Shown here one piece after another: positions 26,200 through 35,180 of a DNA stretch of 64,000 bases. The translations under genes and the position numbers were made by a program. The stretch is taken from assembly GCF_016616235.1 (NCBI RefSeq), contig NZ_CP067100.1, positions 6,817,001 through 6,881,000 of the forward strand, read 5' to 3'. The stretch's first letter is position 1. The number at the start of each line of letters is the position of its first letter. Source of the stretch: Bradyrhizobium diazoefficiens (GTDB lineage Bacteria; Pseudomonadota; Alphaproteobacteria; Rhizobiales; Xanthobacteraceae). The notes below the pieces were generated by a model that saw nothing but the letters and a program-made list of their open reading frames with translations, searched no databases and had not been told where the DNA came from.

Positions 26200-26417
26200 C
26201 TTGAACGCCTGAGCTTTCTGAAACCGCGATCGGTGCCCATGAACCGTGCCAGCATCGGCGCAATCAGCTTGGTGGGATCCACTGACTGGTTCGATTCACG
26301 CGAGAGGGTCTCGGCATAGGCGACAAGATCTCGATGCACGGACGCCGGCAGATCAACACTGATCTTGACGGGTTTTTCATCTGGGATCGCTCCGATTTTG
26401 AGTTTTGGCATGTGCAT
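26166..26417 (-). CDS. DUF2274 protein of the trb operon
   Basis: A small protein from MPKLKIGAIPDEKPVKISVD, then LPASVHRDLVAYAETL and ADPTKLI-type (here SVDPTKLIAPMLARFM), ending in a basic segment. This is the DUF2274 family, regularly found right after trbI. The ATG at 26417 overlaps the trbI stop; an ATG at 26411 is the other option. The fold resembles a ribbon-helix-helix protein, so a DNA-binding role is possible but unproven. Confidence 0.85.
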   Translation of the reverse strand: MHMPKLKIGAIPDEKPVKISVDLPASVHRDLVAYAETLSRESNQSVDPTKLIAPMLARFMGTDRGFRKLRRSSHPSAVEGGEG

Positions 26418-27631
26418 CACCCTTTATATGGCTCCAGAACGAGATCACGGTTGATATTGACGCGGATCGGAAACCCGGGCCGGACAGTGAGTGTGGGCTG
26501 GATGTTGAGACTGCGCCGAACCACTTGCTGTCCGGTTTGGTTGAGCGAATCCGCCGCGCCATGCCGCAACGCCTGAATGATCGCACTATCGTTGCCGTTG
26601 GTATCGGAGCCAGCTCCCAATTCTGTGCCGACGGCCAGGAAGGTCGAAAGTGCCGCCGCCTTGAAGAGTTCACCCCAGTGGTTGTCGACCTCGTCTTCAA
26701 GCCCTGCATACCCTGATGGGTCCGCGCCGGGTTGCCGCTCGAGGACGATGGAGCGCCCGTTCGGCATGATCAGCCGGGTCCAGACCAGCAACACACGTGA
26801 CTGGCCGAAGCTGATCTGGCTGTCATAGATACCGATGAGACGCGCGCCCTGCGGGATCAGCAGAAAGCGGCCCGTCGGCGTGTCATACACGTGCTCCGTG
26901 ACTTGAGCCGTGATTTGTCCCGGCAGATCGGAGCGGATCCCCGTGATCAAGGCTCCGGGAATGACCGTTCCTGCCTGCACCACATAGGGTGAAGCAGCTT
27001 TCGTAATCCGATCCGGACTCGTGGTCCGCCTGTCCACAGCAGCATTCACGAATGCAAGCTTGCGGTCCTGCGCATTCTGCCCAGATCCCTCCTCGCCGCT
27101 GAACGCTGGCGCAGCCACGTTCGCGCGATCGACTGCTTGACCGGTGCCAACCGGATTTGAGGCCTCTCGCGCATTCATGGTGGCAAACAAACGGCTGATG
27201 CGCGCCGCCTCTGCCTCCTGGTTCTCTCGCTGCCGCTCCTGATCGGGCGAACCTTGCGCGGTACCGGCTGGCTGCCCTTGAGCAGAGAGGATCGGGCGGC
27301 CAAGATCGCCTGGAAGCGGCGGGCCCAACTGCGGCACCTGGCGTGGCACCTTCGCGTAATCCTGCGGAAGCGCAGTGATACTCTCCGCAAGGTTGTGATG
27401 ATCCGTGCTGTAGAGCTCTTCTGGCCTGGGACCGCGTGGCTGGTTTTTCTGCAGTGCCCAGAAGGTCGCCCCAGCCACAAGGAATACTGCGAGGGAGCTT
27501 CCGGTCAACAGGACCTTGCGCGAAAGGCGGGTCACGCGCGGGTATTCCGGCCGGAGCCGAAACAGCTCTGCCTGATCCTGAGACGTCCGCTGCGTGCCGG
27601 CCGGTTGTTCTTCATCCTGACGGTCGGTCAT
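26417..27631 (-). CDS. trbI: conjugal transfer protein TrbI (VirB10-like)
   Basis: A 404-residue protein with a cytoplasmic N-terminus, one transmembrane helix (VLLTGSSLAVFLVAGATFWA), a Pro/Gln-rich periplasmic linker and the VirB10 beta-barrel domain (YVVQAGTVIPGALITGIRSD, GARLIGIYDSQISFGQ, RLIMPNGRSIVLERQPG, HWGELFKAAALST). It spans both membranes and couples energy to the T4SS outer-membrane core with TrbG. It overlaps the trbG stop by 4 bp. Confidence 0.95.
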   Translation of the reverse strand: MTDRQDEEQPAGTQRTSQDQAELFRLRPEYPRVTRLSRKVLLTGSSLAVFLVAGATFWALQKNQPRGPRPEELYSTDHHNLAESITALPQDYAKVPRQVPQLGPPLPGDLGRPILSAQGQPAGTAQGSPDQERQRENQEAEAARISRLFATMNAREASNPVGTGQAVDRANVAAPAFSGEEGSGQNAQDRKLAFVNAAVDRRTTSPDRITKAASPYVVQAGTVIPGALITGIRSDLPGQITAQVTEHVYDTPTGRFLLIPQGARLIGIYDSQISFGQSRVLLVWTRLIMPNGRSIVLERQPGADPSGYAGLEDEVDNHWGELFKAAALSTFLAVGTELGAGSDTNGNDSAIIQALRHGAADSLNQTGQQVVRRSLNIQPTLTVRPGFPIRVNINRDLVLEPYKG

Positions 27632-28623
27632 GTCGAGCTCCCGTCGGTCCGAATAATTCTGACCTTCTGCTGGTGCTCTCCGCCCAGGCGAAGTTCGGCG
27701 GCTGCGAACAGCCGATCGACAATCAGCAGATTGCCATAGGCCCGATAGTTGACGATCTCGGTCTTGCCGTCAGGGCCGAGGGCAAACAGGGGAGGCATTT
27801 CGCCCTGTACGATGCCTTGTGGAAATTCGATGTAGACCTTGCGACCATCATCATAGGCCGCAATGGGACGCCACGGAGCGTTGTCACCTTCGATACGGTA
27901 ACGGAACCGGCGCTGCGCGATGTCGGGCAAAGCAGGTGTCAAAGGTGCTGATTGCCTTTTGCCCTGCCGATCTTGCGGGTAGTACCACGCAACCAAGGGC
28001 ATGTAGGGCTTTTCGCGTGAGCGAAGCTCAATGAGATAGGTGCGCCGATCCGTGTTGATGACGAGGTTCGTTTCGATCGAGGCGCGCGTCGGCTTCACCA
28101 AGACATGGACGCGGCGGGTGTCCCCGCTTCCGTTCTCGGTATCACCGACGACCCAGCGCACCGTGTCACCGGCCGCAATCGGGCCGGACCCGACCAGCTG
28201 CTCGCCCTCTTCCAGCGCGATGTCCGTGATTTGACCCGGCGCTGCGTAGACCTGGTACAGGGCACCGGGACTGAAGCTGTAGATCTGCGCGGCGTTGAAA
28301 TACCCGCGTTTGCGTGGCTGGACGCGAGCTGCGCTATTGGCCGCTTCGACCCTCTCGACCGGCTCGGCTTCCTCCTTTGCCCCCGATTTGCCGCCGAGCG
28401 CCGGGTTCCAGGCGGGCGGGACGTGAAGTGGCCGGCTCCGATCATCGACATCGGCCGGTAGCGGCGGCAGTGGCGGCACGTCGGAGTCATAGGTGATCTG
28501 GGGCGGAATATAGGTCGAGCAGGCGGCAAGGATGCACGCGAGCACCGCGAGCACTGAAACGGCCGCCCTACCCGATGACCCTGGAGAGATGCCGGTCGCC
28601 ACTTGAGAGGATTGCGGCTTCAT
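27628..28623 (-). CDS. trbG: conjugal transfer protein TrbG (VirB9-like)
   Basis: A 331-residue secreted protein. The N-terminal signal/lipobox-like region reads VSVLAVLACILAACSTYIPP, so it may be a lipoprotein cut before Cys. A linker follows, then the VirB9 domain (GALYQVYAAPGQITDIALEE, TRRVHVLVKPTRASIETNLV, RTYLIELRS, YRIEGDNAPWRPIAAYDDG, YIEFPQGI). It is part of the outer-membrane core complex. Four-base overlaps with trbF and trbI show a tightly coupled operon. Confidence 0.95.
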   Translation of the reverse strand: MKPQSSQVATGISPGSSGRAAVSVLAVLACILAACSTYIPPQITYDSDVPPLPPLPADVDDRSRPLHVPPAWNPALGGKSGAKEEAEPVERVEAANSAARVQPRKRGYFNAAQIYSFSPGALYQVYAAPGQITDIALEEGEQLVGSGPIAAGDTVRWVVGDTENGSGDTRRVHVLVKPTRASIETNLVINTDRRTYLIELRSREKPYMPLVAWYYPQDRQGKRQSAPLTPALPDIAQRRFRYRIEGDNAPWRPIAAYDDGRKVYIEFPQGIVQGEMPPLFALGPDGKTEIVNYRAYGNLLIVDRLFAAAELRLGGEHQQKVRIIRTDGSST

Positions 28624-29303
28624 TGCCCGAGCTCCTTCGACCAGCTGATTGCATTGACGTAGACGCCGAGAGGATTCTTCCGCAACCGATCGGCATCGCG
28701 AGGGGGTTGAATGACGATCGTCAGAATGGCGGTCCAGCGCTCGGTTGAACCAAGCGATCCGTTCTCGTAGCCGCGCTCGACCCAGGCGACACGGAAGCTT
28801 TCCGTTGAGGCGCGGATCACGCTCGAGACCTCGACTGAGACTTGCGTCTTCCCGAGCCTTGCGAAGGGATCATTGCTCCTGGCGTATTCGTTGAGCGCAG
28901 CGGCCCCGCGGTCAGTGGTGAAGTCGTACGCCCTCAGCCAGTTCTGGCGCAGGACAATGCCGTCTGCAGGCAGACCGCGGACGTCCTCGATAAAGCGAGC
29001 CAAGTGATAGGCAATCTGCGCATCACTGGGTTCGAAATCGGTTGTCGCGGGAGCCACTCTTTGCGCCTGGCCGAGACGATCGACTTCGACGACCCACGGC
29101 GTGATCGTTCCTTGCGTGGATTGCCAGACCAGCCCTGCCGCGAGGCCACACGAGAGCGTCAGGCAGCTGAATGCCATCAGCCGCCAATTTTTGGCCTGCA
29201 CACGTGCCGAACCGATGCGCTCGTCCCACGCTTGCGCCGCCTTCTGGTAGGGCGTCACCGGCGCGGGCGTTCGCCCGTAGTGAACCGAAGACCTCTTGAA
29301 CAT
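28620..29303 (-). CDS. trbF: conjugal transfer protein TrbF (VirB8-like)
   Basis: The start at MFKRSSVHYGRTPAPVTPYQ is the family's usual N-terminus; the frame extends upstream to 29438 without homology. QAWDERIGSARVQAKNWRLM leads into a transmembrane helix (AFSCLTLSCGLAAGLVW). The periplasmic NTF2-like VirB8 domain follows (ITPWVVEVDRLGQAQRV, QIAYHLARFIEDVRGL). It is an inner-membrane assembly factor of the T4SS. About 484 bp, longer than usual, separate it from trbL. Confidence 0.94.
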   Translation of the reverse strand: MFKRSSVHYGRTPAPVTPYQKAAQAWDERIGSARVQAKNWRLMAFSCLTLSCGLAAGLVWQSTQGTITPWVVEVDRLGQAQRVAPATTDFEPSDAQIAYHLARFIEDVRGLPADGIVLRQNWLRAYDFTTDRGAAALNEYARSNDPFARLGKTQVSVEVSSVIRASTESFRVAWVERGYENGSLGSTERWTAILTIVIQPPRDADRLRKNPLGVYVNAISWSKELGQ

Positions 29304-29379
29304 CAGTGATTTCCCCAAGGAACGGAATTGCGAGTTGCGTTTTGCTCGATGGCCAAGCGACGGGTGCGGAGGGGCGCGA

Positions 29380-29787
29380 TCACGTCGCTTGCTCGACGCG
29401 CACGACGTGTCTGAACACGCAAAGGCAGCGCGAGACACGGCAGGCCCTGCACTGCCGTCGGCGAACGCTTGAGCACAAACCGCGGAGGTCAGGCAGCAAA
29501 TGCCCGAGCGGCAGCGTAACGAGGGCGTCCCGCCGATCCTGCATGGTCGGCATCTCGAACACTTGTTGCCTCTCGTGCAGTGGCGCTCTCATTGATGTGG
29601 ACTGCTCATGCATGGCCTGCCAGAGAAGCGCGGGCGTAAGGCTCAACGAGAGTGCTTGAGAAGCCAGCACCAGAGCTTGCCACGCCGGGCCATGCCAGGC
29701 GCGCCGCCCAGGGCGCGCGCTTGAACTTGGCTGGTCAGTCCTGTGGTCGTGTTCGTGCGGCTTCTCAGCAAACGGGCACTTTGACAT
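29380..29787 (-). CDS. hypothetical ORF between trbL and trbF
   Basis: A 135-codon ORF starting directly at the trbL stop (MSKCPFAEKPHEHDHRTDQP). Its composition is rich in Arg, Ser and Cys, with one moderately hydrophobic stretch (ALVLASQALSLSLTPALLW). I know no standard trb gene at this position, and no domain is visible. It could be a small accessory gene or decayed DNA inserted into the operon. Confidence 0.35.
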   Translation of the reverse strand: MSKCPFAEKPHEHDHRTDQPSSSARPGRRAWHGPAWQALVLASQALSLSLTPALLWQAMHEQSTSMRAPLHERQQVFEMPTMQDRRDALVTLPLGHLLPDLRGLCSSVRRRQCRACRVSRCLCVFRHVVRVEQAT

Positions 29788-31017
29788 CTAGCGCCCTCCG
29801 TCGGACAGATCGATCGAGCTGCCACTTCCCCCATGGTCTCCCGACCGAACGGCATGACTTGCCGCCGAAACTCCATGGCTGATTGTCTGCGCGCGCTTCA
29901 TGCGCCGCGCCCAATCCGGCGGACCTTCCCCCGAACTGGCAGAGGTCGTGCCGGTCGACTGGCTGCCGCGATGGATCGCCGTGGAGGCTCTGCGGAGCGG
30001 ACTGACAGAAGCGGAAGCAGCAGCCTCGGCAACACCACCGATGCCGCCGCTCCGGTAGGCGGCCGCCGCGCCGCTTGCGATCGCGCTGCCGCCCCGCGCC
30101 GCACCTGCGATCGCTCCGCCGGCGAGGCCGACACCGCCGGCAGCCAGACCGGCTCCTGCTGCAGCCATCCCGCCGGCCGCAAATCCGGTACCGACCGCGC
30201 TGCCCGCTCCGAGCTGGGGACCACCGGATACCAGTCCGTTCGCGATTCCGGGTCCAAAGATTCCAAGACCCAAAAGCGACAATGCGGCCAAAACCAGAGT
30301 CATGGCATCTTCGATCGTCGGCTGACCGCCATGGAAGCCGGAGGTGAACTGGGAAAACAAGGTCGAGCCGATACCGACGATCACGGCCAGCACGAGCACC
30401 TTGATGCCGGACGACACGACATTGCCGAGGACGCGTTCGGCCGCAAACGCCGTCTTGCCGAACAGGCCGAACGGAAGCAGCACGAAACCTGCCAGGGTCG
30501 TCAGCTTGAACTCGATCAGGGTGACGAAAAGCTGGATTGCCAGAACGAAGAAGGCGAGCAGGACGACGGCCCAGGCGAACAGCAGGACAACGATCTGGAC
30601 AAAGTTCTCAAAAAAACTGATGTAACCCATCAGGTTTGAGATCGAATCCAGGATCGGCCGGCCGGCATCGAGTCCGACTTGTGCGATTTTTCCAGGGTGA
30701 ACGAAATCGCCTGCCGAAAGGCCTGTTCCTGAGGCCTTCAATCCGAGACCGGCGAAGCTTTCGAAGACGATACGGGCGAGATGATTCCAATTACCGATCA
30801 GGTAGGCGAAGACAGCGACGAACAGGGTTTTCTTGACGAGCCGCGCGACGATGTCCTCATCCGTGCCCCAGCTCCAGAACAGGGCGGCCAGGGTGATGTC
30901 GATCGCAGCCAGCGTTGTCGCAAGATAACCCACCTCGCCGCCAAGAAGCCCAAAGCCATTGTCGATGTAGCGGGTGAAGGTCTCGAGGAACTGATCGATA
31001 ATTCCCGTGCCCGTCAT
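29788..31017 (-). CDS. trbL: conjugal transfer protein TrbL (VirB6-like)
   Basis: A 409-residue polytopic inner-membrane protein. The family start is MTGTGIIDQFLETFTRYIDN with FGLLGGEVGYLATTLAAID. Five or more hydrophobic helices lie between residues 30 and 265. A Gly/Ala-rich region (AGGMAAAGAGLAAGG) and a hydrophilic, Ser-rich C-terminal tail follow. It is part of the T4SS inner-membrane channel. It overlaps the trbK stop by 4 bp. Confidence 0.94.
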   Translation of the reverse strand: MTGTGIIDQFLETFTRYIDNGFGLLGGEVGYLATTLAAIDITLAALFWSWGTDEDIVARLVKKTLFVAVFAYLIGNWNHLARIVFESFAGLGLKASGTGLSAGDFVHPGKIAQVGLDAGRPILDSISNLMGYISFFENFVQIVVLLFAWAVVLLAFFVLAIQLFVTLIEFKLTTLAGFVLLPFGLFGKTAFAAERVLGNVVSSGIKVLVLAVIVGIGSTLFSQFTSGFHGGQPTIEDAMTLVLAALSLLGLGIFGPGIANGLVSGGPQLGAGSAVGTGFAAGGMAAAGAGLAAGGVGLAGGAIAGAARGGSAIASGAAAAYRSGGIGGVAEAAASASVSPLRRASTAIHRGSQSTGTTSASSGEGPPDWARRMKRAQTISHGVSAASHAVRSGDHGGSGSSIDLSDGGR

Positions 31018-31400
31018 TGATTACCTCCCTCAGGCGACGCGACGGAGGGATCGCCTTGGGGCATTCGGCTCTGATCTTTCGGCGCTGACAGCACCGGGGA
31101 GCCGGCTCGATCGTTGGCTGCGGGACTAATCGAGCTCACGCCTGGACGGAAGAACCGGCGCCGGTTCTCCGCCCAGATCCTCTGGCAATCCCGATACGCC
31201 GGAGAATGCTCTGACGTCACGGTACGGCAGCGGGTGAGATCGGATTCCATGGGCCGGGTGGCCGTTATGCTCGATGGCGTCGAACCGATGACTTTGTCCG
31301 GGCCGCGTAGCTGGATCGTGCATGCGACGATGAGTGCCGCTCCGCCAATCACCGTGACAGCGAGCGACACTGCCTGGAATGCCTTTTGATCGCTCATCAA
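31014..31400 (-). CDS. trbK: TrbK-type entry-exclusion lipoprotein candidate
   Basis: A 128-residue protein with one N-terminal hydrophobic segment (AVSLAVTVIGGAALIVACTI; the Cys could be a lipidation site). The conserved pattern CRTVTSEHSPAYRDCQRIWA then NRRRFF is the 'alternative TrbK' signature. By position between trbJ and trbL it is probably the entry-exclusion protein that blocks conjugation into cells already carrying the element. Confidence 0.85.
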   Translation of the reverse strand: MMSDQKAFQAVSLAVTVIGGAALIVACTIQLRGPDKVIGSTPSSITATRPMESDLTRCRTVTSEHSPAYRDCQRIWAENRRRFFRPGVSSISPAANDRAGSPVLSAPKDQSRMPQGDPSVASPEGGNQ

Positions 31401-32128
31401 TGAAACATCTGCACGCTGGAGGATTGATAACCCTGGCCGCTCGTCAGAAAGCGCCGAAGCTGCTCGCGCGCTTGGTCCTGAGCCGCGGCGCGCCGGGCGG
31501 ATTCGAGCGATTGAGCTCTGCCCTGCGCCGCCACGGTCGCGGTCAAGTCGGCGAGCTGCGCTGCCTGTAGTGCCAGGATCTGGTTGCCGGCTTGCGTGGC
31601 CTGCAGGGCCCCGCTTGCACCCTGGCTTGAGCTCACCAGTGCTGAGGTCTGAACACGGTTTGTGTCGAGATTTCCGACAACGCCGGCTTGCACACGAAGC
31701 GCGTCCTGAAACGCCGCGACCGAATTCTGCCAGCGCGATTGCGCACCTGCGATTAACGCTGAATCGGATTGGCTGCTGGTTGCCGGTCCGTAGCTCGTGG
31801 CAAAGGCCCGATCGATCTGCTGCACGTCATAGGCGATGCGCTGGGCCTGGTTGAGAAGCTGCTGGGTGCGCTGAATGGAGCTCTGGAGCTGCTGCAGCGA
31901 GGTATATGGCAGGCTTGCGAGGTTCTTCGCCTGGTTGATCAACATTTGCGCCTCGTTCTGCAACGAGGTGATCTGATTGTTGATCTGCTGCAGCTCTCGT
32001 GCTGCGGTCAGGACATTCTGGACGTAGTTGTTGGGATCAAAGACGATCCATTGCGCCCCGCTGGGCGCGGTTGCCAGCAGCGAGACAGCAACGATGCTGA
32101 TCGCCAGAGCGAGACGACGAGGGCTCAT
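31397..32128 (-). CDS. trbJ: conjugal transfer protein TrbJ (VirB5-like)
   Basis: It starts at MSPRRLALAISIVAVSLLAT with a signal peptide ending near APSGA-Q, then the family motif WIVFDPNNYVQNVLTAAREL and long helices rich in Gln (SLQNEAQMLINQAKNLASLP). It is a minor pilus or periplasmic component. The frame upstream of 32128 belongs to trbE and was not included. Its start overlaps the trbE stop in ATGA. Confidence 0.93.
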   Translation of the reverse strand: MSPRRLALAISIVAVSLLATAPSGAQWIVFDPNNYVQNVLTAARELQQINNQITSLQNEAQMLINQAKNLASLPYTSLQQLQSSIQRTQQLLNQAQRIAYDVQQIDRAFATSYGPATSSQSDSALIAGAQSRWQNSVAAFQDALRVQAGVVGNLDTNRVQTSALVSSSQGASGALQATQAGNQILALQAAQLADLTATVAAQGRAQSLESARRAAAQDQAREQLRRFLTSGQGYQSSSVQMFH

Positions 32129-34566
32129 TGCGATTTCTCCAGATTGCCAAGATTGGGAATAAGGTCCACGGCCCAACCGGCTCCGCGGTGCTGGAGCCAA
32201 GCAGGCACAAAGGCCTCGCGCCCGTGCTCTGTGACCAATCGATCGATCGCGGCCTGGTCCGTCTTGGAGGATGCAGCCGCAAAGGCGAGCGCGACTTCAC
32301 CGAGCCCGAGCTCGAACATGCGGTTGCCGCGGCGGGACTGGCAGTAATAGTCCCGTTTCGGCGTCGCGCGGCTCAAGAGCTCGATCTGGCGATCGTTGAG
32401 CCCAAAGCGGCGGTAGATCGCGGTGATCTGAGGCTCGATCGCCCGCTCATTCGGCAGAAGCAATCGAGTCGGGCAGCTCTCAATGATGGCAGGAGCGATG
32501 TCAGATCCATCGATGTCCGACAAAGACTGTGTGGCGAACACCACAGACGCGTTCTTCTTGCGCAGCGTCTTCAACCATTCGCGCAGCTGGCCGGCAAAAT
32601 CCGCATCATCAAGCGCAAGCCAGCCTTCGTCGACGATCATGAGCGTCGGCCTGCCGTCGAGGCGGTCGCCAATGCGGTGGAACAGATAGGCCAGCACCGC
32701 GGGTGCCGCGCCCGTTCCAATCAGTCCTTCGGTTTCGAACGCCTGAACCGACGCCTCGCCAATTCGCTCGAATTCTGCATCGAGCAGCCGGCCATAGGGT
32801 CCACCGAGGCAATAGGGTTGCAAAGCGCGTTTCAGGGTCGTCGACTGGAGCAGAACGGACAGCCCTGTCAGGGTCCGCTCCGGCAGGCGCGCTGAAGCAA
32901 GGGAGGTCAGCGCCGACCATAGATGATCCTTTGCCTCCGGCGTGATTTCGATCTTCTCGCGGGCAAGGATCGAGGCGACCCAGTCCGTGGCCCAGGCCCG
33001 TTCCGCCGTATCGTCGATCCAGGCCAATGGCTGCAACGCGACCGGCTCGGACGCATCTTGCGACAGCGCGCCGCCGAGGTCGTGCCAATCGCCACCCATC
33101 GCGAGGGCTGCCGCTCGGATTGAGCCTCCAAAATCAAAGGCGAACACCTGAGACTGGGGATACCGGCGGAACTGGAGCGCCATCAGCGCCAGCAGGACCG
33201 ACTTGCCGGCCCCGGTCGGACCAACCACAAGCGTGTGTCCGACGTCCCCGACATGAAGCGCGAAACGGAAGGGAGTTGACCCTTCTGTCTTGCCAAAAAG
33301 CAGGGGCGGAGCCTTGAAATGATGATCTCGCGCCTCGCCGGACCAGACGGCCGACAGCGGAATCATGTGCGCAAGGTTGAGGGTCGAAATGGGCGGTTGC
33401 CGGATGTTGGCGTAGACGTGTCCAGGCAGGCTGCCGAGCCACGCTTCGACGGCATTCACCGTCTCGATCATGCAGGTGAAGTCGCGCCCCTGAATGACCT
33501 TCTCGACGAGCCGCAATCTCTCGTCGGCCGAGCGCGCATCTCGTCCCCAAACGGTAACGCTCGCCGTCACGAACGCCTCTCCGATCTGGTCCGAACCTAG
33601 CTCCAGGAGCGCCGCGTCCGCATCCATCGCCTTGTTGTGGGCGTCGGTATCGAGAAGCGAGGAGGCCTCGTTGGTCATCACCTCCTTCAGGATCGCAGCA
33701 ATCGACTTCCGCTTGGCGAACCACTGGCGCCGGATTTTCGTCAGGAGCTTTGTCGCATCCGTCTTGTCGAGCATGATCGCCCGGGTCGACCAGCGGTACG
33801 GGAAAGCGAGACGATTGAGGTCATCGAGAATTCCGGGCGTGGTCGCTGTCGGAAACCCGACGATGGTCAGAACGCGCAGATGTGCCGCGCCCAACATCGG
33901 CTCGAGACCACCGGTCAAGGGCTGGTCGGCGAGCAATGCGTCGAGATACATGGGAATCTCGGGCACACGAACCCGATGCCGTTTGATTGAGATCGTCGAA
34001 TGCAGGTAGGTCAGCGTCGCCTCGTCGCCGAGCCAGGCGCATTCGGGCATAAAGCCCTCGATAAGCTGCAGCACGCGGTCGGTTCGGTCGGCAAAGCCGC
34101 TGAGAACTTCGCGCGCGTCGGCACTTGGCGTGCGACTGCCGCCTTCATAAAGAAGCCGCTCCGCCCTCGCCGCATCCTCCGCCGGCGGCAGGTAGACGAA
34201 AGTCAGGTAATAGCTCGAGTCGTAATGGGCGCCCTCTTCTTCAAACTGCGCGCGGCGCTCGGCATCAACCAGCGCCGATGCAACGTCCGGAAATGTGTCC
34301 GGCGGATACGCTCCTGCGGAATGGCGCTGCGCCTCCACGAAGACGGCCCAGCCGGATCCCAGGCGGCGCAGAGCGTTGTTGAGACGACCGGCCACGGCCA
34401 CGAGTTCGGCCGGGACCGCGCTGTCCAGATCCGGTCCGCGGAATCTGGCCGTTCGCTGAAACGAGCCGTCCTTGTTCAGGATGATGCCCGCGTCGACCAG
34501 AGCCGCCCACGGCAGGAAATCGGCAAGCCGCGTGCTCGATCGGCGGTATTCCGCGAGATTCATCAT
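32125..34566 (-). CDS. trbE: conjugal transfer ATPase TrbE (VirB4-like)
   Basis: An 813-residue T4SS ATPase. The N-terminal VirB4 domain begins MMNLAEYRRSSTRLADFLPW. Walker A is VGPTGAGKSVLLAL (about residue 450). Walker B is LMIVDEGWLALDD, followed by KTLRKKNASVVFATQSLSDI and PTRLLLPNERA. It powers pilus assembly and substrate transfer at the inner membrane. Length and motifs indicate an intact enzyme. Confidence 0.97.
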   Translation of the reverse strand: MMNLAEYRRSSTRLADFLPWAALVDAGIILNKDGSFQRTARFRGPDLDSAVPAELVAVAGRLNNALRRLGSGWAVFVEAQRHSAGAYPPDTFPDVASALVDAERRAQFEEEGAHYDSSYYLTFVYLPPAEDAARAERLLYEGGSRTPSADAREVLSGFADRTDRVLQLIEGFMPECAWLGDEATLTYLHSTISIKRHRVRVPEIPMYLDALLADQPLTGGLEPMLGAAHLRVLTIVGFPTATTPGILDDLNRLAFPYRWSTRAIMLDKTDATKLLTKIRRQWFAKRKSIAAILKEVMTNEASSLLDTDAHNKAMDADAALLELGSDQIGEAFVTASVTVWGRDARSADERLRLVEKVIQGRDFTCMIETVNAVEAWLGSLPGHVYANIRQPPISTLNLAHMIPLSAVWSGEARDHHFKAPPLLFGKTEGSTPFRFALHVGDVGHTLVVGPTGAGKSVLLALMALQFRRYPQSQVFAFDFGGSIRAAALAMGGDWHDLGGALSQDASEPVALQPLAWIDDTAERAWATDWVASILAREKIEITPEAKDHLWSALTSLASARLPERTLTGLSVLLQSTTLKRALQPYCLGGPYGRLLDAEFERIGEASVQAFETEGLIGTGAAPAVLAYLFHRIGDRLDGRPTLMIVDEGWLALDDADFAGQLREWLKTLRKKNASVVFATQSLSDIDGSDIAPAIIESCPTRLLLPNERAIEPQITAIYRRFGLNDRQIELLSRATPKRDYYCQSRRGNRMFELGLGEVALAFAAASSKTDQAAIDRLVTEHGREAFVPAWLQHRGAGWAVDLIPNLGNLEKSQ

Positions 34567-34575
34567 GGGGGAGCT

Positions 34576-34842
34576 CTAGATGTTGAGATGGGCTGGGACG
34601 CGCAGGTGACGGCGCACCACTTCGACGAATGTGGGGTCTCGCTTGGCAGCCCAGACAGCTGCCGCGTGACCAATGGCCCAGAGCAGGAGACCGGCGATCC
34701 ACAAGCGCAGTCCGAGCCCAAGGGCTGCGGCGAGCGTGCCGTTAACGATGGCGACCGACCGGGGTGCTCCGCCCATCAGGATCGGCTCCGTCAGCGCCCG
34801 ATGCACCGGCGCGATAAATCCTGCGACAGGCTCGTCCATCAC
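34576..34842 (-). CDS. trbD: conjugal transfer protein TrbD (VirB3-like)
   Basis: A short 88-residue inner-membrane protein. AGFIAPVHRALTEPILMGGA is the VirB3/TrbD N-terminal motif. Two hydrophobic segments (VAIVNGTLAAALGLGLRLW and IAGLLLWAIGHAAAVWA) follow, then a basic C-terminus. It overlaps trbC by 4 bp and precedes trbE. Confidence 0.93.
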   Translation of the reverse strand: MMDEPVAGFIAPVHRALTEPILMGGAPRSVAIVNGTLAAALGLGLRLWIAGLLLWAIGHAAAVWAAKRDPTFVEVVRRHLRVPAHLNI

Positions 34843-35180
34843 ACCACCACCCCGCCGCCGAATGAGAAAAACGACAAGAAGAAGCTCGAGGCTGCAAACG
34901 CAATCGAAAGCCCGAACACGATCTGAATCAGCCTGCGAAAGCCGCCCGAGCTATCGCCGAATGCGAGCGTCAGGCCCGTGACGACGATGATGATGACTGC
35001 GATGATTTTGGCGACCGGTCCTTCAACCGACTGCAGGATCTGATTGAGCGGCTGCTCCCAGGGCATGTTGGAGCCGGCGGCCCAGGCGGGCGGACTCATG
35101 AACAGGACCGCACCGAGTAGCGCGATGGAAACGCTCCAATACGGCACTCGGTTTCGATGGCTCATGTTTCGGTTGCTCAT
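34839..35180 (-). CDS. trbC: conjugal transfer pilin TrbC (VirB2-like)
   Basis: A 113-residue pilin precursor starting [10 protein letters not shown]. The signal peptide ends near PPAWAAGSNMPWE, and the MPWEQPLNQILQSVEGPVAK region and two hydrophobic helices (IIAVIIIVVTGLTLAFG; IVFGLSIAFAASSFFLSFF) are typical. TraF-type peptidase (49.4 kb) would process it. Upstream frame extension overlaps trbB and is not part of it. Confidence 0.93.
   Translation of the reverse strand: MSNRNMSHRNRVPYWSVSIALLGAVLFMSPPAWAAGSNMPWEQPLNQILQSVEGPVAKIIAVIIIVVTGLTLAFGDSSGGFRRLIQIVFGLSIAFAASSFFLSFFSFGGGVVV

Noticed and set aside
32128..32895. 255-codon plus-strand ORF
   Set aside because: Antisense to trbE, whose Walker motifs are intact on the minus strand.
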